From assembly GCA_017407705.1 (NCBI GenBank), contig JAFQWA010000019.1, positions 1 through 59,561 on the forward strand: a stretch of 59,561 nucleotides of DNA, written 5' to 3'. Made by a program: the position numbers and the translations under genes. Below are positions 1-7,605 of the stretch, piece by piece; position 1 is the first letter of the stretch, and every line of letters begins with the position of its first letter. The stretch is from Clostridia bacterium. Its GTDB lineage: Bacteria > Bacillota > Clostridia > Oscillospirales > Acutalibacteraceae. The notes under the pieces are model-generated. The model had not been told where the DNA came from. It saw only the letters and a list, made by a program, of their open reading frames with translations, and did not search any database.

Positions 1-108
1 ATGCGGTGTTTGTTTATTATTTATTCTATACTAAATATCAATAATGTTTTTGTCTATTCTGCATTATATTATAATTGCTGTAGCAGAGTATTTTTAACTA
101 TAAAATTG

Positions 109-137
109 TTGACATTTTTGGGTATTGCTGATAACAT
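109..137 (+). promoter_or_regulatory. Sigma-A-type promoter for the first small gene
   Basis: TTGACA at 109-114, a 17-base spacer and TAACAT at 132-137, lying about 60 bases before the ATG at 200. The -35 is a perfect consensus match. The sequence from 1 to 108 is AT-rich and I see no convincing gene in it. Confidence 0.7.
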
Positions 138-199
138 ATACTTGAAAGCAATTCTTGGCTATAAAGCCGGTTTTGAATATATAAACAGGAGGAAATGAT

Positions 200-463
200 A
201 TGGGTAATATGTCATTAAAGCTTCACGATATCGACGTTGCTGATTTCATTAAAACCGTTGATTCCTGCGAGGGCAACGTTTTTCTTGAGACAGACGAGGG
301 TGATTGCCTTAATCTTAAGTCAAAGCTTTGTCAGCTTACAGGCCTTACAACTCTGATTAAAGGCGGAATTATCGTTGAAGCAACTATTCGCTGTGAGAAG
401 CCCGAGGATGAGTCTAAGCTGTTTAGATTTAATCTTTATAAAGAGGTTCCCGGCGATAAATAA
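200..463 (+). CDS. Small conserved clostridial protein of unknown function
   Basis: An 87-residue soluble protein with a strong ribosome binding site, AGGAGG at 187-192, seven bases before the ATG. It has no signal peptide or membrane segment. The pattern 'SCEGNVFLET..GDCLNLKSKL' resembles, from memory, short clostridial proteins sometimes labelled 'polyA polymerase' without support; at this size it cannot be that enzyme. It has its own promoter (109-137) and its own terminator (474-510), so it is a single-gene unit. Function unknown; the gene call is secure, the family assignment is not. Confidence 0.75.
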   Translation: MGNMSLKLHDIDVADFIKTVDSCEGNVFLETDEGDCLNLKSKLCQLTGLTTLIKGGIIVEATIRCEKPEDESKLFRFNLYKEVPGDK

Positions 464-473
464 TTTTTAAAAT

Positions 474-510
474 AAAACCGTATAAGGCGTTACCTTATGC
501 GGTTTTGATC
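474..510 (+). terminator. Intrinsic terminator after the small gene
   Basis: Arms at 474-487 and 493-506 pair over about 14 bases around a five-base loop, and the second arm ends in a short T run. It separates the 87-residue gene from the next one and argues against an upstream start at 505 for that gene. Confidence 0.75.
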
Positions 511-543
511 GTTATTCTGGATGTAAAAACGGAGGAAAATATA

Positions 544-1260
544 ATGGAAATGCCCTTTATTCCAAATCAAAGCAAACAACTGAATATTACTACAGATTTC
601 GGCACCTATTCCCGTTATCCTATTAAAACTCACGTGGTTATGGATAATGACAATCTTTTTGATCTTTTGGATAAATACGCCGCCGAATACGTAACTGAAG
701 GCGACTACTTGTTTATGAGTGAGAAGATAGTTGCTATCAGTCAGGGAAGAGCATTTCCTATTGATGAGATAAAACCCTCTTGGTGGGCTAAATTCCTTTG
801 CAAGTTTGTATATAAAACACCTTACGGTATCGGTCTTGGTATGCCTTGCACAATGGAATTGGCTATCCGTGAGATCGGTCTGCCTAAGATACTGTTTGCA
901 GCGGCTTGTTCAGCTGTTACAAAGCTGTTTGGTATAAGAGGTGTGTTTTATCGCATTTTGGGTGAGAAAGCCCGTGCTATTGACGGTCCCTGTGACTGCA
1001 CAATACCTCCTTATAATAAATATGCAAAGCTTGCTCCTGACCGTCCTGATGAGGTGGCAAGAGAGCTTAGTGATCATCTTGGCATAAAGATCGTTGTTAT
1101 TGATGCAAACGATCTGGGCGTTGAGGTTTTGGGCAGATCCCACAGTGATATTGCCATTGATTTTTGCAAACAGGTGTTTAAGGACAATCCCTTGGATCAG
1201 GGCGACCAGCAGACTCCTATTTGTATAGTCAGAAAAGTTAACGAGAGCGAGGACAACTAA
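544..1260 (+). CDS. Coenzyme F420-0:L-glutamate ligase-like protein
   Basis: A 238-residue protein resembling the F420-0:gamma-glutamyl ligase (CofE/FbiB N-domain) family, which adds glutamate to a deazaflavin cofactor in archaea and actinobacteria. Family-like segments include 'EGDYLFMSEKIVAISQGR' near the N terminus, 'GIGLGMP' and 'IDGPCDCTIPPYNKYAKL' in the middle. The ATG at 544 is chosen because GGAGG at 531-535 stands eight bases upstream; the earlier in-frame start at 505 lies inside a terminator. The following sulfhydrylase gene begins directly after the stop codon, so the two are co-transcribed. Clostridia are not known F420 producers, so the real substrate is uncertain. Confidence 0.75.
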   Translation: MEMPFIPNQSKQLNITTDFGTYSRYPIKTHVVMDNDNLFDLLDKYAAEYVTEGDYLFMSEKIVAISQGRAFPIDEIKPSWWAKFLCKFVYKTPYGIGLGMPCTMELAIREIGLPKILFAAACSAVTKLFGIRGVFYRILGEKARAIDGPCDCTIPPYNKYAKLAPDRPDEVARELSDHLGIKIVVIDANDLGVEVLGRSHSDIAIDFCKQVFKDNPLDQGDQQTPICIVRKVNESEDN

Positions 1261-2532
1261 ATGAGTCATATAAATACAAAATGTATTCAGTCGGGCTATA
1301 ATCCCGGCAACGGTGAGGCAAGAGCACTGCCTATCTATCAGAGCACTACCTTTAAGTACGACAGTGTTGATCTGCTTGGCGATCTGTTTGATCTTAAAGC
1401 ATCAGGTCACTTTTACACCCGTTTAAGCAACCCCACTAACGAAGCGGTTGAAATTAAAATAGCAGAGCTTGAGGGTGGCGTAGGCGCTATGGTGACTGCA
1501 TCAGGTCAGTCTGCAACCCTTATTTCCATTACCAATATTGCAGGAGCAGGTGATCATATTATCTGTGCATCTGCAGTTTACGGCGGTACCTTCAACCTGT
1601 TAGACGTTACATTGAGAAAGCTTGGAATTGACACCACCTTTGTTGATCCTGAGATCAGCGAAGAGGAACTTAATTCTCTTATCAGACCTAATACAAAGCT
1701 TATTTTCGGTGAGACCTTAACCAACCCCTCATTGGTGGTTTTGGACATTGAAAAGTTTGCAAAGGTTGCACATAACAACGCTATTCCGCTTATTATTGAC
1801 AACACTTTCCCCACACCTATTTTGTGCCGTCCCTTTGAGTTTGGTGCTGATATTGTTATCCACTCAACCAGTAAGTATCTTGACGGACACGCAGTAGTGC
1901 TTGGCGGTGTTGTGGTTGACTCCGGTAACTTTGACTGGGCAAAATCAGGCAAATTCCCCGGACTTACCACTCCTGATCCCTCATACCACGGCGTGGTTTA
2001 CACTGAGTCTTTCGGCAATCAGGCTTATATCTGTAAGGCAAGAGTTCAGCTTATGCGTGATTTGGGCACTCAGATGAGTCCTAATACTGCATTTATCCTG
2101 AATATGAACATTGAAACCTTGCATATTCGTATGGAGCGTCATTGTGAGAATGCATTGAAGGTTGCACAGCACCTTGCAAATCATCCCAAGATTGCTTGGA
2201 TAAATTATCCCGGTCTTGAAGGTGATAAGTATTATTCACTTGCTAAGAAATATCTGCCTAAGGGCTGCGCAGGTGTTATGGCTTACGGTGTTAAGGGTGG
2301 TAAAGAGGCATCTAAAAAGTTTATGGAAGCACTTAAAATGGCATCCTTGGAGATACACGTTGCAGATATCAGAACCTGCTGCTTACATCCTGCAACCACC
2401 ACTCACAGACAGCTTAACGATCAGCAGCTTGTAGAGTGTGGCGTAACACCTGATCTTATTAGAATGTCTATCGGTCTTGAGCACGTTGACGATATTATCG
2501 CAGACATTGATCAAGCCCTTGAAACAGTATAA
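1261..2532 (+). CDS. metY: O-acetylhomoserine sulfhydrylase / Cys-Met metabolism PLP enzyme
   Basis: A 423-residue enzyme of the Cys/Met metabolism PLP-dependent family (fold type I). The length and the N-terminal 'FYTRLSNPT' cofactor motif fit O-acetylhomoserine (thiol)-lyase, which makes homocysteine from O-acetylhomoserine and sulfide. Lys205 in 'HSTSKYLDGH' is the expected Schiff-base lysine. The ATG follows the preceding stop codon with no gap, so it is probably translated from the same message as the F420-ligase homologue. A methionine gamma-lyase role cannot be excluded from sequence alone. I saw no S-box or other methionine riboswitch ahead of the operon. Confidence 0.85.
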   Translation: MSHINTKCIQSGYNPGNGEARALPIYQSTTFKYDSVDLLGDLFDLKASGHFYTRLSNPTNEAVEIKIAELEGGVGAMVTASGQSATLISITNIAGAGDHIICASAVYGGTFNLLDVTLRKLGIDTTFVDPEISEEELNSLIRPNTKLIFGETLTNPSLVVLDIEKFAKVAHNNAIPLIIDNTFPTPILCRPFEFGADIVIHSTSKYLDGHAVVLGGVVVDSGNFDWAKSGKFPGLTTPDPSYHGVVYTESFGNQAYICKARVQLMRDLGTQMSPNTAFILNMNIETLHIRMERHCENALKVAQHLANHPKIAWINYPGLEGDKYYSLAKKYLPKGCAGVMAYGVKGGKEASKKFMEALKMASLEIHVADIRTCCLHPATTTHRQLNDQQLVECGVTPDLIRMSIGLEHVDDIIADIDQALETV

Positions 2533-2535
2533 AAA

Positions 2536-2567
2536 AAAGCGGAGTTTTAAACTCTGCTTTTAATTTT
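2536..2567. terminator. Bidirectional terminator between metY and mntP
   Basis: Arms at 2536-2547 and 2549-2560 form an almost perfect hairpin flanked by an A run on the left and T-rich sequence on the right. It can therefore stop transcription of metY (plus) and mntP (minus). Confidence 0.75.
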
Positions 2568-3129
2568 ATATCAACTTTTCGATCAGCATTTTCAGTCCTA
2601 TGCCTATAAGAACAATACCGCCTAATATCTCGGCCTTTGCACCGATAAAGTTACCTAATTTATTACCCAACAAATACCCGATAAGTGAGATAATAAAGGT
2701 AATAACGGCAATAATCAGGCAATAAAGTAAAACCGTTAAAATCGACTGTACCTGCAAAGCAAAGGTAAGTCCCACAGCTAAAGCATCAATGCTTGTAGCA
2801 ACGCCTAAAACAATAAGTGAACGGAAGGTGAGGGGACTGCAATCGGTTTGTTCGTCGCCTTTTAAGGATTCATAAATCATCTTACCGCCGATAAAGGAAA
2901 GCAGCGCAAAGCCCACCCAGTGGCTGTAATTTTCAATAAGTGATGAAAATCTGCTACCTACTATCCAACCTAAAAAGGGCATAAATCCTTGAAACAATCC
3001 AAAACAAAGGGCAATTTTCAAGCCGTCAGCCAGATAGAGCTTTTTGGTGCACAGTCCTTTTGATAGGGCAATGGAAAAAGCGTCCATAGCAAGGGCAACG
3101 GCAATAATAAGAACAGAGATAAAATCCAT
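2566..3129 (-). CDS. mntP: Manganese efflux pump MntP
   Basis: A 187-residue membrane protein of the MntP (DUF204) family, which exports Mn2+ across the cytoplasmic membrane. Two repeated halves of three hydrophobic helices are visible, each with the conserved acidic motif: 'AMDAFSIAL' near residue 15 and 'SIDALAVGLTF' near residue 113. The length matches the family. It lies only three bases behind the DUF4364 gene on the same strand, so the two are probably one operon. I found no yybP-ykoY-type manganese riboswitch directly upstream; control may be through the promoter before the DUF4364 gene. Confidence 0.93.
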   Translation of the reverse strand: MDFISVLIIAVALAMDAFSIALSKGLCTKKLYLADGLKIALCFGLFQGFMPFLGWIVGSRFSSLIENYSHWVGFALLSFIGGKMIYESLKGDEQTDCSPLTFRSLIVLGVATSIDALAVGLTFALQVQSILTVLLYCLIIAVITFIISLIGYLLGNKLGNFIGAKAEILGGIVLIGIGLKMLIEKLI

Positions 3130-3132
3130 AAA

Positions 3133-3699
3133 TTATGCCTCGTTTTTGTGCTCATATCCAAGGAGCATTTTGATGTTTGTAAGATAAAATTCTGTGGGGT
3201 TTTCCAAAAATCTTTCTTTAGCCATATTTGCTTCCTCTAAACTCCCCACCTGCAGAGAGAAGGTCATAAACTCGTTAGCGCCGTCTTTCATAGCGATAGA
3301 AACGGTGTATCCGCCGTTTTCTCTTGGGTCGATGACAATGTTATTTTCTTTAGTACGCTTTGCCATTAGAACCTCTTTAGACGCGGCTTTTTCAGCTCTT
3401 TCTCTTACAGTGAAGGGGAGTTGGGATGATAACTGCTCGGCAATAACCTTACCCTTATCGGTAAGTGAGAAATACTTTTCCCCGTCTTTTTCAATATTTT
3501 CAGAGGCTAAAAGGTCGGACAAAGCCTGAACAATATTAAAATAATTTGCCAGCTTATCCTTCATAATAATATTGCAAATGTTTTCGTTTTTTAAGGGAAC
3601 ATTTGCTTTTTTTAATATGTAACATATAAGGATTTTTACCTCATCGGCACTGTAAAGCCCACCGGGATTAACGTCTTCGCGGAAAGTATCAAAACCCAT
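3133..3699 (-). CDS. DUF4364 family winged-helix protein, putative regulator
   Basis: A 188-residue soluble protein that fits the clostridial DUF4364 family. The N-terminal half reads like a winged helix ('EVKILICYILKKANVPLKN', then 'LSDLLASENIEKDGEKYFSL', then 'LTDKGK'), and the C-terminal part is a beta-rich domain with 'NGGYTVSIAMKDG'. The ATG at 3699 is preferred over one nine codons upstream because AGGTGG stands just before it. It precedes mntP by three bases, so a link to metal homeostasis is possible but is only inferred from position. Confidence 0.8.
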   Translation of the reverse strand: MGFDTFREDVNPGGLYSADEVKILICYILKKANVPLKNENICNIIMKDKLANYFNIVQALSDLLASENIEKDGEKYFSLTDKGKVIAEQLSSQLPFTVRERAEKAASKEVLMAKRTKENNIVIDPRENGGYTVSIAMKDGANEFMTFSLQVGSLEEANMAKERFLENPTEFYLTNIKMLLGYEHKNEA

Positions 3700-3729
3700 A
3701 AATACACCACCTATATTATTATACATTAT

Positions 3730-3757
3730 ATTGTACCATATTTTTTTAAAAATACAA
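3730..3757 (-). promoter_or_regulatory. Probable promoter for DUF4364-mntP
   Basis: Read on the minus strand: TTGTAT (3757-3752), a 16-base spacer, then TACAAT (3735-3730). It lies about 30 bases ahead of the chosen start. The region is very AT-rich, so the exact boxes are tentative. Confidence 0.45.
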
Positions 3758-3810
3758 CATATAAATTATTGCTTTAAATTATATTTTATGATATACTTAG
3801 TTAGATATTT

Positions 3811-3893
3811 GTATAATTATATAATTATACAGGAAAATTTTGGTAATTATTCCTGATTTGACAATCTGTTTGACTCACGTCAGATTGTTTTTT
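3811..3893 (+). promoter_or_regulatory. Structured leader with attenuator-like hairpin before lepA
   Basis: The 207 bases before lepA hold three structures in a row. First is a perfect 20-base palindrome at 3811-3830 that contains TATAAT. Second is a weak stem of CAGGAA (3830-3835) with TTCCTG (3850-3855). Third is a clear terminator-shaped hairpin, ACAATCTG (3861-3868) with CAGATTGT (3881-3888), followed by a T run. No plus-strand gene lies upstream to be terminated, so the hairpin is more likely an attenuator in the lepA leader. A good -35 box was not found. Confidence 0.5.
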
Positions 3894-3933
3894 ACAAGAA
3901 ATTTTATGTGAGTAGAAAGGCAAAGGTATATAA

Positions 3934-5742
3934 ATGCCGATACCCCAAGAGAACATAAGAAACTTTTGTATAATTGCCCATATTGACCACGGTAAGTCCA
4001 CCTTGGCTGACCGTTTGCTGGAGCTTACCCAGTCGGTTAGTGAGCGTGAGATGGAGGAACAGCTGCTTGACAGTATGGACCTTGAAAGGGAAAGAGGTAT
4101 TACCATCAAGGCCCACGCCGTTACTTTGTATTACACCGCGAAAGACGGTCAGAAGTATGAGCTTAATCTTATCGACACTCCCGGTCACGTTGACTTTAAC
4201 TATGAGGTATCCCGTTCACTGGCTGCTTGTGAGGGTGCGGTGCTGGTTGTTGACGCATCTCAGGGAATCGAGGCCCAGACTCTGGCAAACACATACTTGG
4301 CTGTTGATCACGGTCTTGAGATATTGCCCGTTATCAACAAGATAGATCTGCCATCGGCTGACGCTGAGCGTACTGCTAATGAGATTGAGGATGTTATCGG
4401 AATTGAGGCTCATAATGCACCTAAGGTATCTGCTAAAAACGGTCTTAACGTTGAGCAGGTTTTGGAGCAGATAGTTACATCAGTTCCTGCACCCACAGGC
4501 GATGCTGATGCTCCCTTAAAGGCTTTGATTTTCGACTCATATTACGACCCATATAAGGGTGTTATTGCATATTTCCGTGTGGTTGACGGTGTTGTTAAAG
4601 CAGGTATGAAAATTAAAATGATGGCTACCGGCGCCACCTTTGACGTGGTTGAAGTAGGCAGAAAGAATGCAACCTCACTCCAGCCTTGTGACGAACTTAG
4701 AGCAGGTGAGGTAGGATATATTGCCGCTTCCATTAAAAATGTTTCCGATGCCCGAGTGGGTGATACCATTACCGACGTTGATAACCCTGCATCAGAGCCG
4801 TTGCCCGGCTACCGTCAGGTTAACCCCGTGGTTTTCTGCGGTATTTATCCTGCTGACGGTGCTCAGTACGTTGATCTGCGTGAGGCACTTGAAAAGCTGC
4901 AGATAAACGACGCTGCGCTTCTGTTTGAGGCTGAAACCTCAACTGCATTAGGCTTTGGCTTCAGATGCGGATTTTTAGGACTGCTTCATATGGAAATCAT
5001 TCAGGAGCGTCTTGAAAGGGAATACAATCTTGATCTTATTACCACCGCTCCCAGCGTTGAGTATAAGTTCAATATGACAAACGGTGAGGTGCTTTCCATT
5101 GACAACCCCACCAACTATCCCGATCCTTCACAGATTATGTCTGCAGAGGAACCCATTTCCGATGTGCACATATTCAGTCCCAACGAGTTTGTTGGCGCTA
5201 TTATGGACTTGTGTCAGGAGCGCAGAGGTGTGTTCCGTGATATGCAATATACCACTCCTGAGCGTGTGGATATTCATTACGAAATGCCTCTTAACGAAAT
5301 AGTTTACGATTTTTTTGATGCGCTTAAATCCCGTACAAGGGGTTACGCATCTTACGACTATGAACCTAAAAACTATGCAAAATCATCACTTGTTAAGCTG
5401 GATGTTATGCTAAACGGTGAGATAGTTGATGCTTTATCCTTTATCGTGCATTCCGATAAATCATATCAGCGTGCAAGAAGAATAGCGGAAAAGCTGAAGG
5501 AACATATACCGCGTCAGCTGTTTGAGGTGCCGGTTCAGGTGGCAGTTGGCGGCAAGGTTATTGCCAGAGAAACCGTTAAGGCAGTTAGAAAAGACGTTTT
5601 GGCTAAGTGCTACGGCGGTGATATTACCCGTAAGAAGAAGCTGCTTGAAAAGCAGAAAGAGGGTAAGAAGCGTATGCGTCAGTTAGGCTCCGTTGAGGTA
5701 CCTCAGGAGGCGTTTATGGCGGTATTGAAGCTTGATGAATAA
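3934..5742 (+). CDS. lepA: Elongation factor 4 (LepA) GTPase
   Basis: A 602-residue translational GTPase, the normal length for LepA/EF4, which acts on stalled or mis-translocated ribosomes. The G1 loop 'AHIDHGKST' lies near residues 15-23, the switch region '[15 protein letters not shown]' follows, then 'DTPGHVDF' (G3) and 'NKIDLPSAD' (G4). The C-terminal domain special to LepA ends in '[18 protein letters not shown]'. The gene heads a long plus-strand run (miaB, ricA, mutS, mutL, miaA and onwards). Its leader contains a terminator-shaped hairpin, described separately. Confidence 0.97.
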   Translation: MPIPQENIRNFCIIAHIDHGKSTLADRLLELTQSVSEREMEEQLLDSMDLERERGITIKAHAVTLYYTAKDGQKYELNLIDTPGHVDFNYEVSRSLAACEGAVLVVDASQGIEAQTLANTYLAVDHGLEILPVINKIDLPSADAERTANEIEDVIGIEAHNAPKVSAKNGLNVEQVLEQIVTSVPAPTGDADAPLKALIFDSYYDPYKGVIAYFRVVDGVVKAGMKIKMMATGATFDVVEVGRKNATSLQPCDELRAGEVGYIAASIKNVSDARVGDTITDVDNPASEPLPGYRQVNPVVFCGIYPADGAQYVDLREALEKLQINDAALLFEAETSTALGFGFRCGFLGLLHMEIIQERLEREYNLDLITTAPSVEYKFNMTNGEVLSIDNPTNYPDPSQIMSAEEPISDVHIFSPNEFVGAIMDLCQERRGVFRDMQYTTPERVDIHYEMPLNEIVYDFFDALKSRTRGYASYDYEPKNYAKSSLVKLDVMLNGEIVDALSFIVHSDKSYQRARRIAEKLKEHIPRQLFEVPVQVAVGGKVIARETVKAVRKDVLAKCYGGDITRKKKLLEKQKEGKKRMRQLGSVEVPQEAFMAVLKLDE

Positions 5743-5753
5743 GGAGTTTTACA

Positions 5754-7157
5754 GTGACAAAAGATAAATGCGGCACTTGTTTTGTGCCCGAGGGTGAGCT
5801 TGATATTCAGCGTGAATTTGCGGCTAAGGTAAATGCTATGTGGGACACAAATGCTGCTCCCAAGGCGTTTGTTCGTACCTTTGGATGTCAGCAAAACGTG
5901 GCTGACGGTCAGCGTATAATGGGTATGCTTTCCCAGATGGGCTATACCTTTACCGACACAACCGATGATGCTGATTTGATAATTTTCAACACCTGCGCTG
6001 TCCGTGAACACGCAGAGGATAGAGTTATCGGTAACGTGGGTGCACTAAAGCATCATAAAAAGCTAAAGCCCGATTCTGTTATTGCTTTGTGTGGATGTAT
6101 GATGCAGCAACAGCATATTGCAGATAAGATAAAAAAGAGCTTTCCCCACGTGGACCTTGTTTTCGGTACTCACGTTGTTCACAAGCTACCTGAATATTTA
6201 CACAGCATACTTACAAAACGCAAAAGAAGAGTTGAGATTCCTGATATGGACGGTGTTATTGCCGAGGGAATCCCATCTATTCACGACGGCGGTGTAAGAG
6301 GTTGGCTGCCTATTATGTACGGCTGCAACAATTTCTGCACCTACTGTATTGTGCCTTATGTAAGAGGCAGAGAGCGTAGTCGACTGCCTGAGGATATAAT
6401 CGCTGATTTAAAGAAAATGGTTGAATCAGGCATTAAGGATATTACACTGCTTGGACAAAACGTTAATTCCTATAACGGCGGGGTGTCTTTTGCACAGCTG
6501 CTTAGAATGGCTAACGACGTGCCCGGTGATTTTGTTATCAGGTTTATGACCTCTCACCCCAAAGACTGCACTAAAGAGCTGCTTTTGGCTATGGCTGAGT
6601 GTGAAAAGGTGGAAAAGCATCTGCATTTGCCGGTGCAGTCAGGCTCCAGCCGTGTTTTAAAGGCGATGAACCGCCACTATGACAGAGAGAAGTATTTAGA
6701 GCTTATAAAAACCGCAAAACAGCTTATGCCCGATATAGTGCTTACTTCTGATATAATCGTGGGTTTCCCCGGTGAGACTTATGAGGAATTTTGCGAGACT
6801 GTATCTCTGATAAAAGAGGTTGAGTATCAAACCTTGTTTACGTTTATCTATTCCAAACGCAAAGGCACTCCTGCTGCTGTTATGGAGGATAATGTATTGA
6901 GAAAAGAAAAGGGCAAATGGTTCACTCAGCTTTGCGATGAGCAGGAAAAAATTGCCGAGAAGTTATCTGCGTCACAGATAGGCAAAAGGTTCAGAGTTTT
7001 ATGCGAAGAAAAGGGTAGGACCGAAAATACAGTAAATGCACGTACCTTGTGCAACCAAATTGTTGAAATATCCTGCGACGAAGCTTTGATCGGTCAGTTT
7101 GTTGATGTTAAGATCACAGATGCGTCAGCTTGGATTTTAAAAGGAAAAATTATTTAA
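5754..7157 (+). CDS. miaB: tRNA-2-methylthio-N6-isopentenyladenosine(37) synthase MiaB
   Basis: A 467-residue radical SAM methylthiotransferase that adds the 2-methylthio group to i6A37 of tRNAs. The N-terminal MTTase domain has 'TFGCQQNVADGQ' and further cluster cysteines in 'NTCAVREHAEDR' and 'CGCMMQQQ'. The radical SAM motif is 'CNNFCTYC' and the C terminus has a TRAM-like domain. Translation starts at a GTG, with AAGGAG at 5741-5746 overlapping the lepA stop region. It supplies the step after MiaA, whose gene lies 5 kb downstream in the same cluster. Confidence 0.96.
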   Translation: MTKDKCGTCFVPEGELDIQREFAAKVNAMWDTNAAPKAFVRTFGCQQNVADGQRIMGMLSQMGYTFTDTTDDADLIIFNTCAVREHAEDRVIGNVGALKHHKKLKPDSVIALCGCMMQQQHIADKIKKSFPHVDLVFGTHVVHKLPEYLHSILTKRKRRVEIPDMDGVIAEGIPSIHDGGVRGWLPIMYGCNNFCTYCIVPYVRGRERSRLPEDIIADLKKMVESGIKDITLLGQNVNSYNGGVSFAQLLRMANDVPGDFVIRFMTSHPKDCTKELLLAMAECEKVEKHLHLPVQSGSSRVLKAMNRHYDREKYLELIKTAKQLMPDIVLTSDIIVGFPGETYEEFCETVSLIKEVEYQTLFTFIYSKRKGTPAAVMEDNVLRKEKGKWFTQLCDEQEKIAEKLSASQIGKRFRVLCEEKGRTENTVNARTLCNQIVEISCDEALIGQFVDVKITDASAWILKGKII

Positions 7158-7172
7158 AAGGTGGAATATAAA

Positions 7173-7574
7173 ATGAACGTATTTGAAATTACAAGACAGT
7201 TAGGTAAAGCTATTCAGCAGGATGAAACATATATCAAATATAATCTTGCTAAAGAAGCAAACGATCAGGATGCCGAACTCCAGAATCTTATCGGTGAATT
7301 CAATCTTCTCAGAATCGCTCTTAACAACGAGATGACAAAAGAAGAAAAAGACGATGCAAAAATGAAAGAGATCAATGATAAGATCAGAGAGTGCTACACT
7401 ACCATTATGCAAAATTCCAATATGATCGCATATAATCAGGCAAACGCTGAGCTGGATGCTATGATGAAAAAGGTTAACGGAATTCTTGATTTGTGTCTGC
7501 AGGGTGAGGACCCCGATACTTGTGAGCCTTCTGAGTGCACAGGCTCTTGCAGCACCTGCGGCGGCTGCCACTAA
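7173..7574 (+). CDS. ricA: RicA/YmcA-like YlbF-family protein with Cys-rich tail
   Basis: A 133-residue, mostly helical protein of the YlbF/YmcA family. In Bacillus, RicA (YmcA), RicF (YlbF) and RicT (YaaT) form a complex that carries Fe-S clusters and supports RNase Y-dependent mRNA processing. The last 25 residues hold seven cysteines ('CTGSCSTCGGC' plus two others), which suits cluster binding. Its place between miaB and mutS matches ymcA in the Bacillus miaB-ymcA-cotE-mutS-mutL order, so RicA is the better name, although domain hits may say YlbF. The ATG at 7173 follows AAAGGTGG; an upstream GTG at 7161 lies inside that site. Confidence 0.8.
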   Translation: MNVFEITRQLGKAIQQDETYIKYNLAKEANDQDAELQNLIGEFNLLRIALNNEMTKEEKDDAKMKEINDKIRECYTTIMQNSNMIAYNQANAELDAMMKKVNGILDLCLQGEDPDTCEPSECTGSCSTCGGCH

Positions 7575-7605
7575 TTTTTAAATTTTAAGCGAAAGGAGGA
7601 TACCT

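Noticed and set aside
1-198. Open frame of 65 codons at the window start
   Set aside because: No ribosome site, odd composition, and it spans a consensus promoter (109-137) for the next gene; treated as non-coding.
464-543. S-box or other methionine riboswitch before the metY operon
   Set aside because: The gap is 80 bases and is filled by a simple terminator and a ribosome site.
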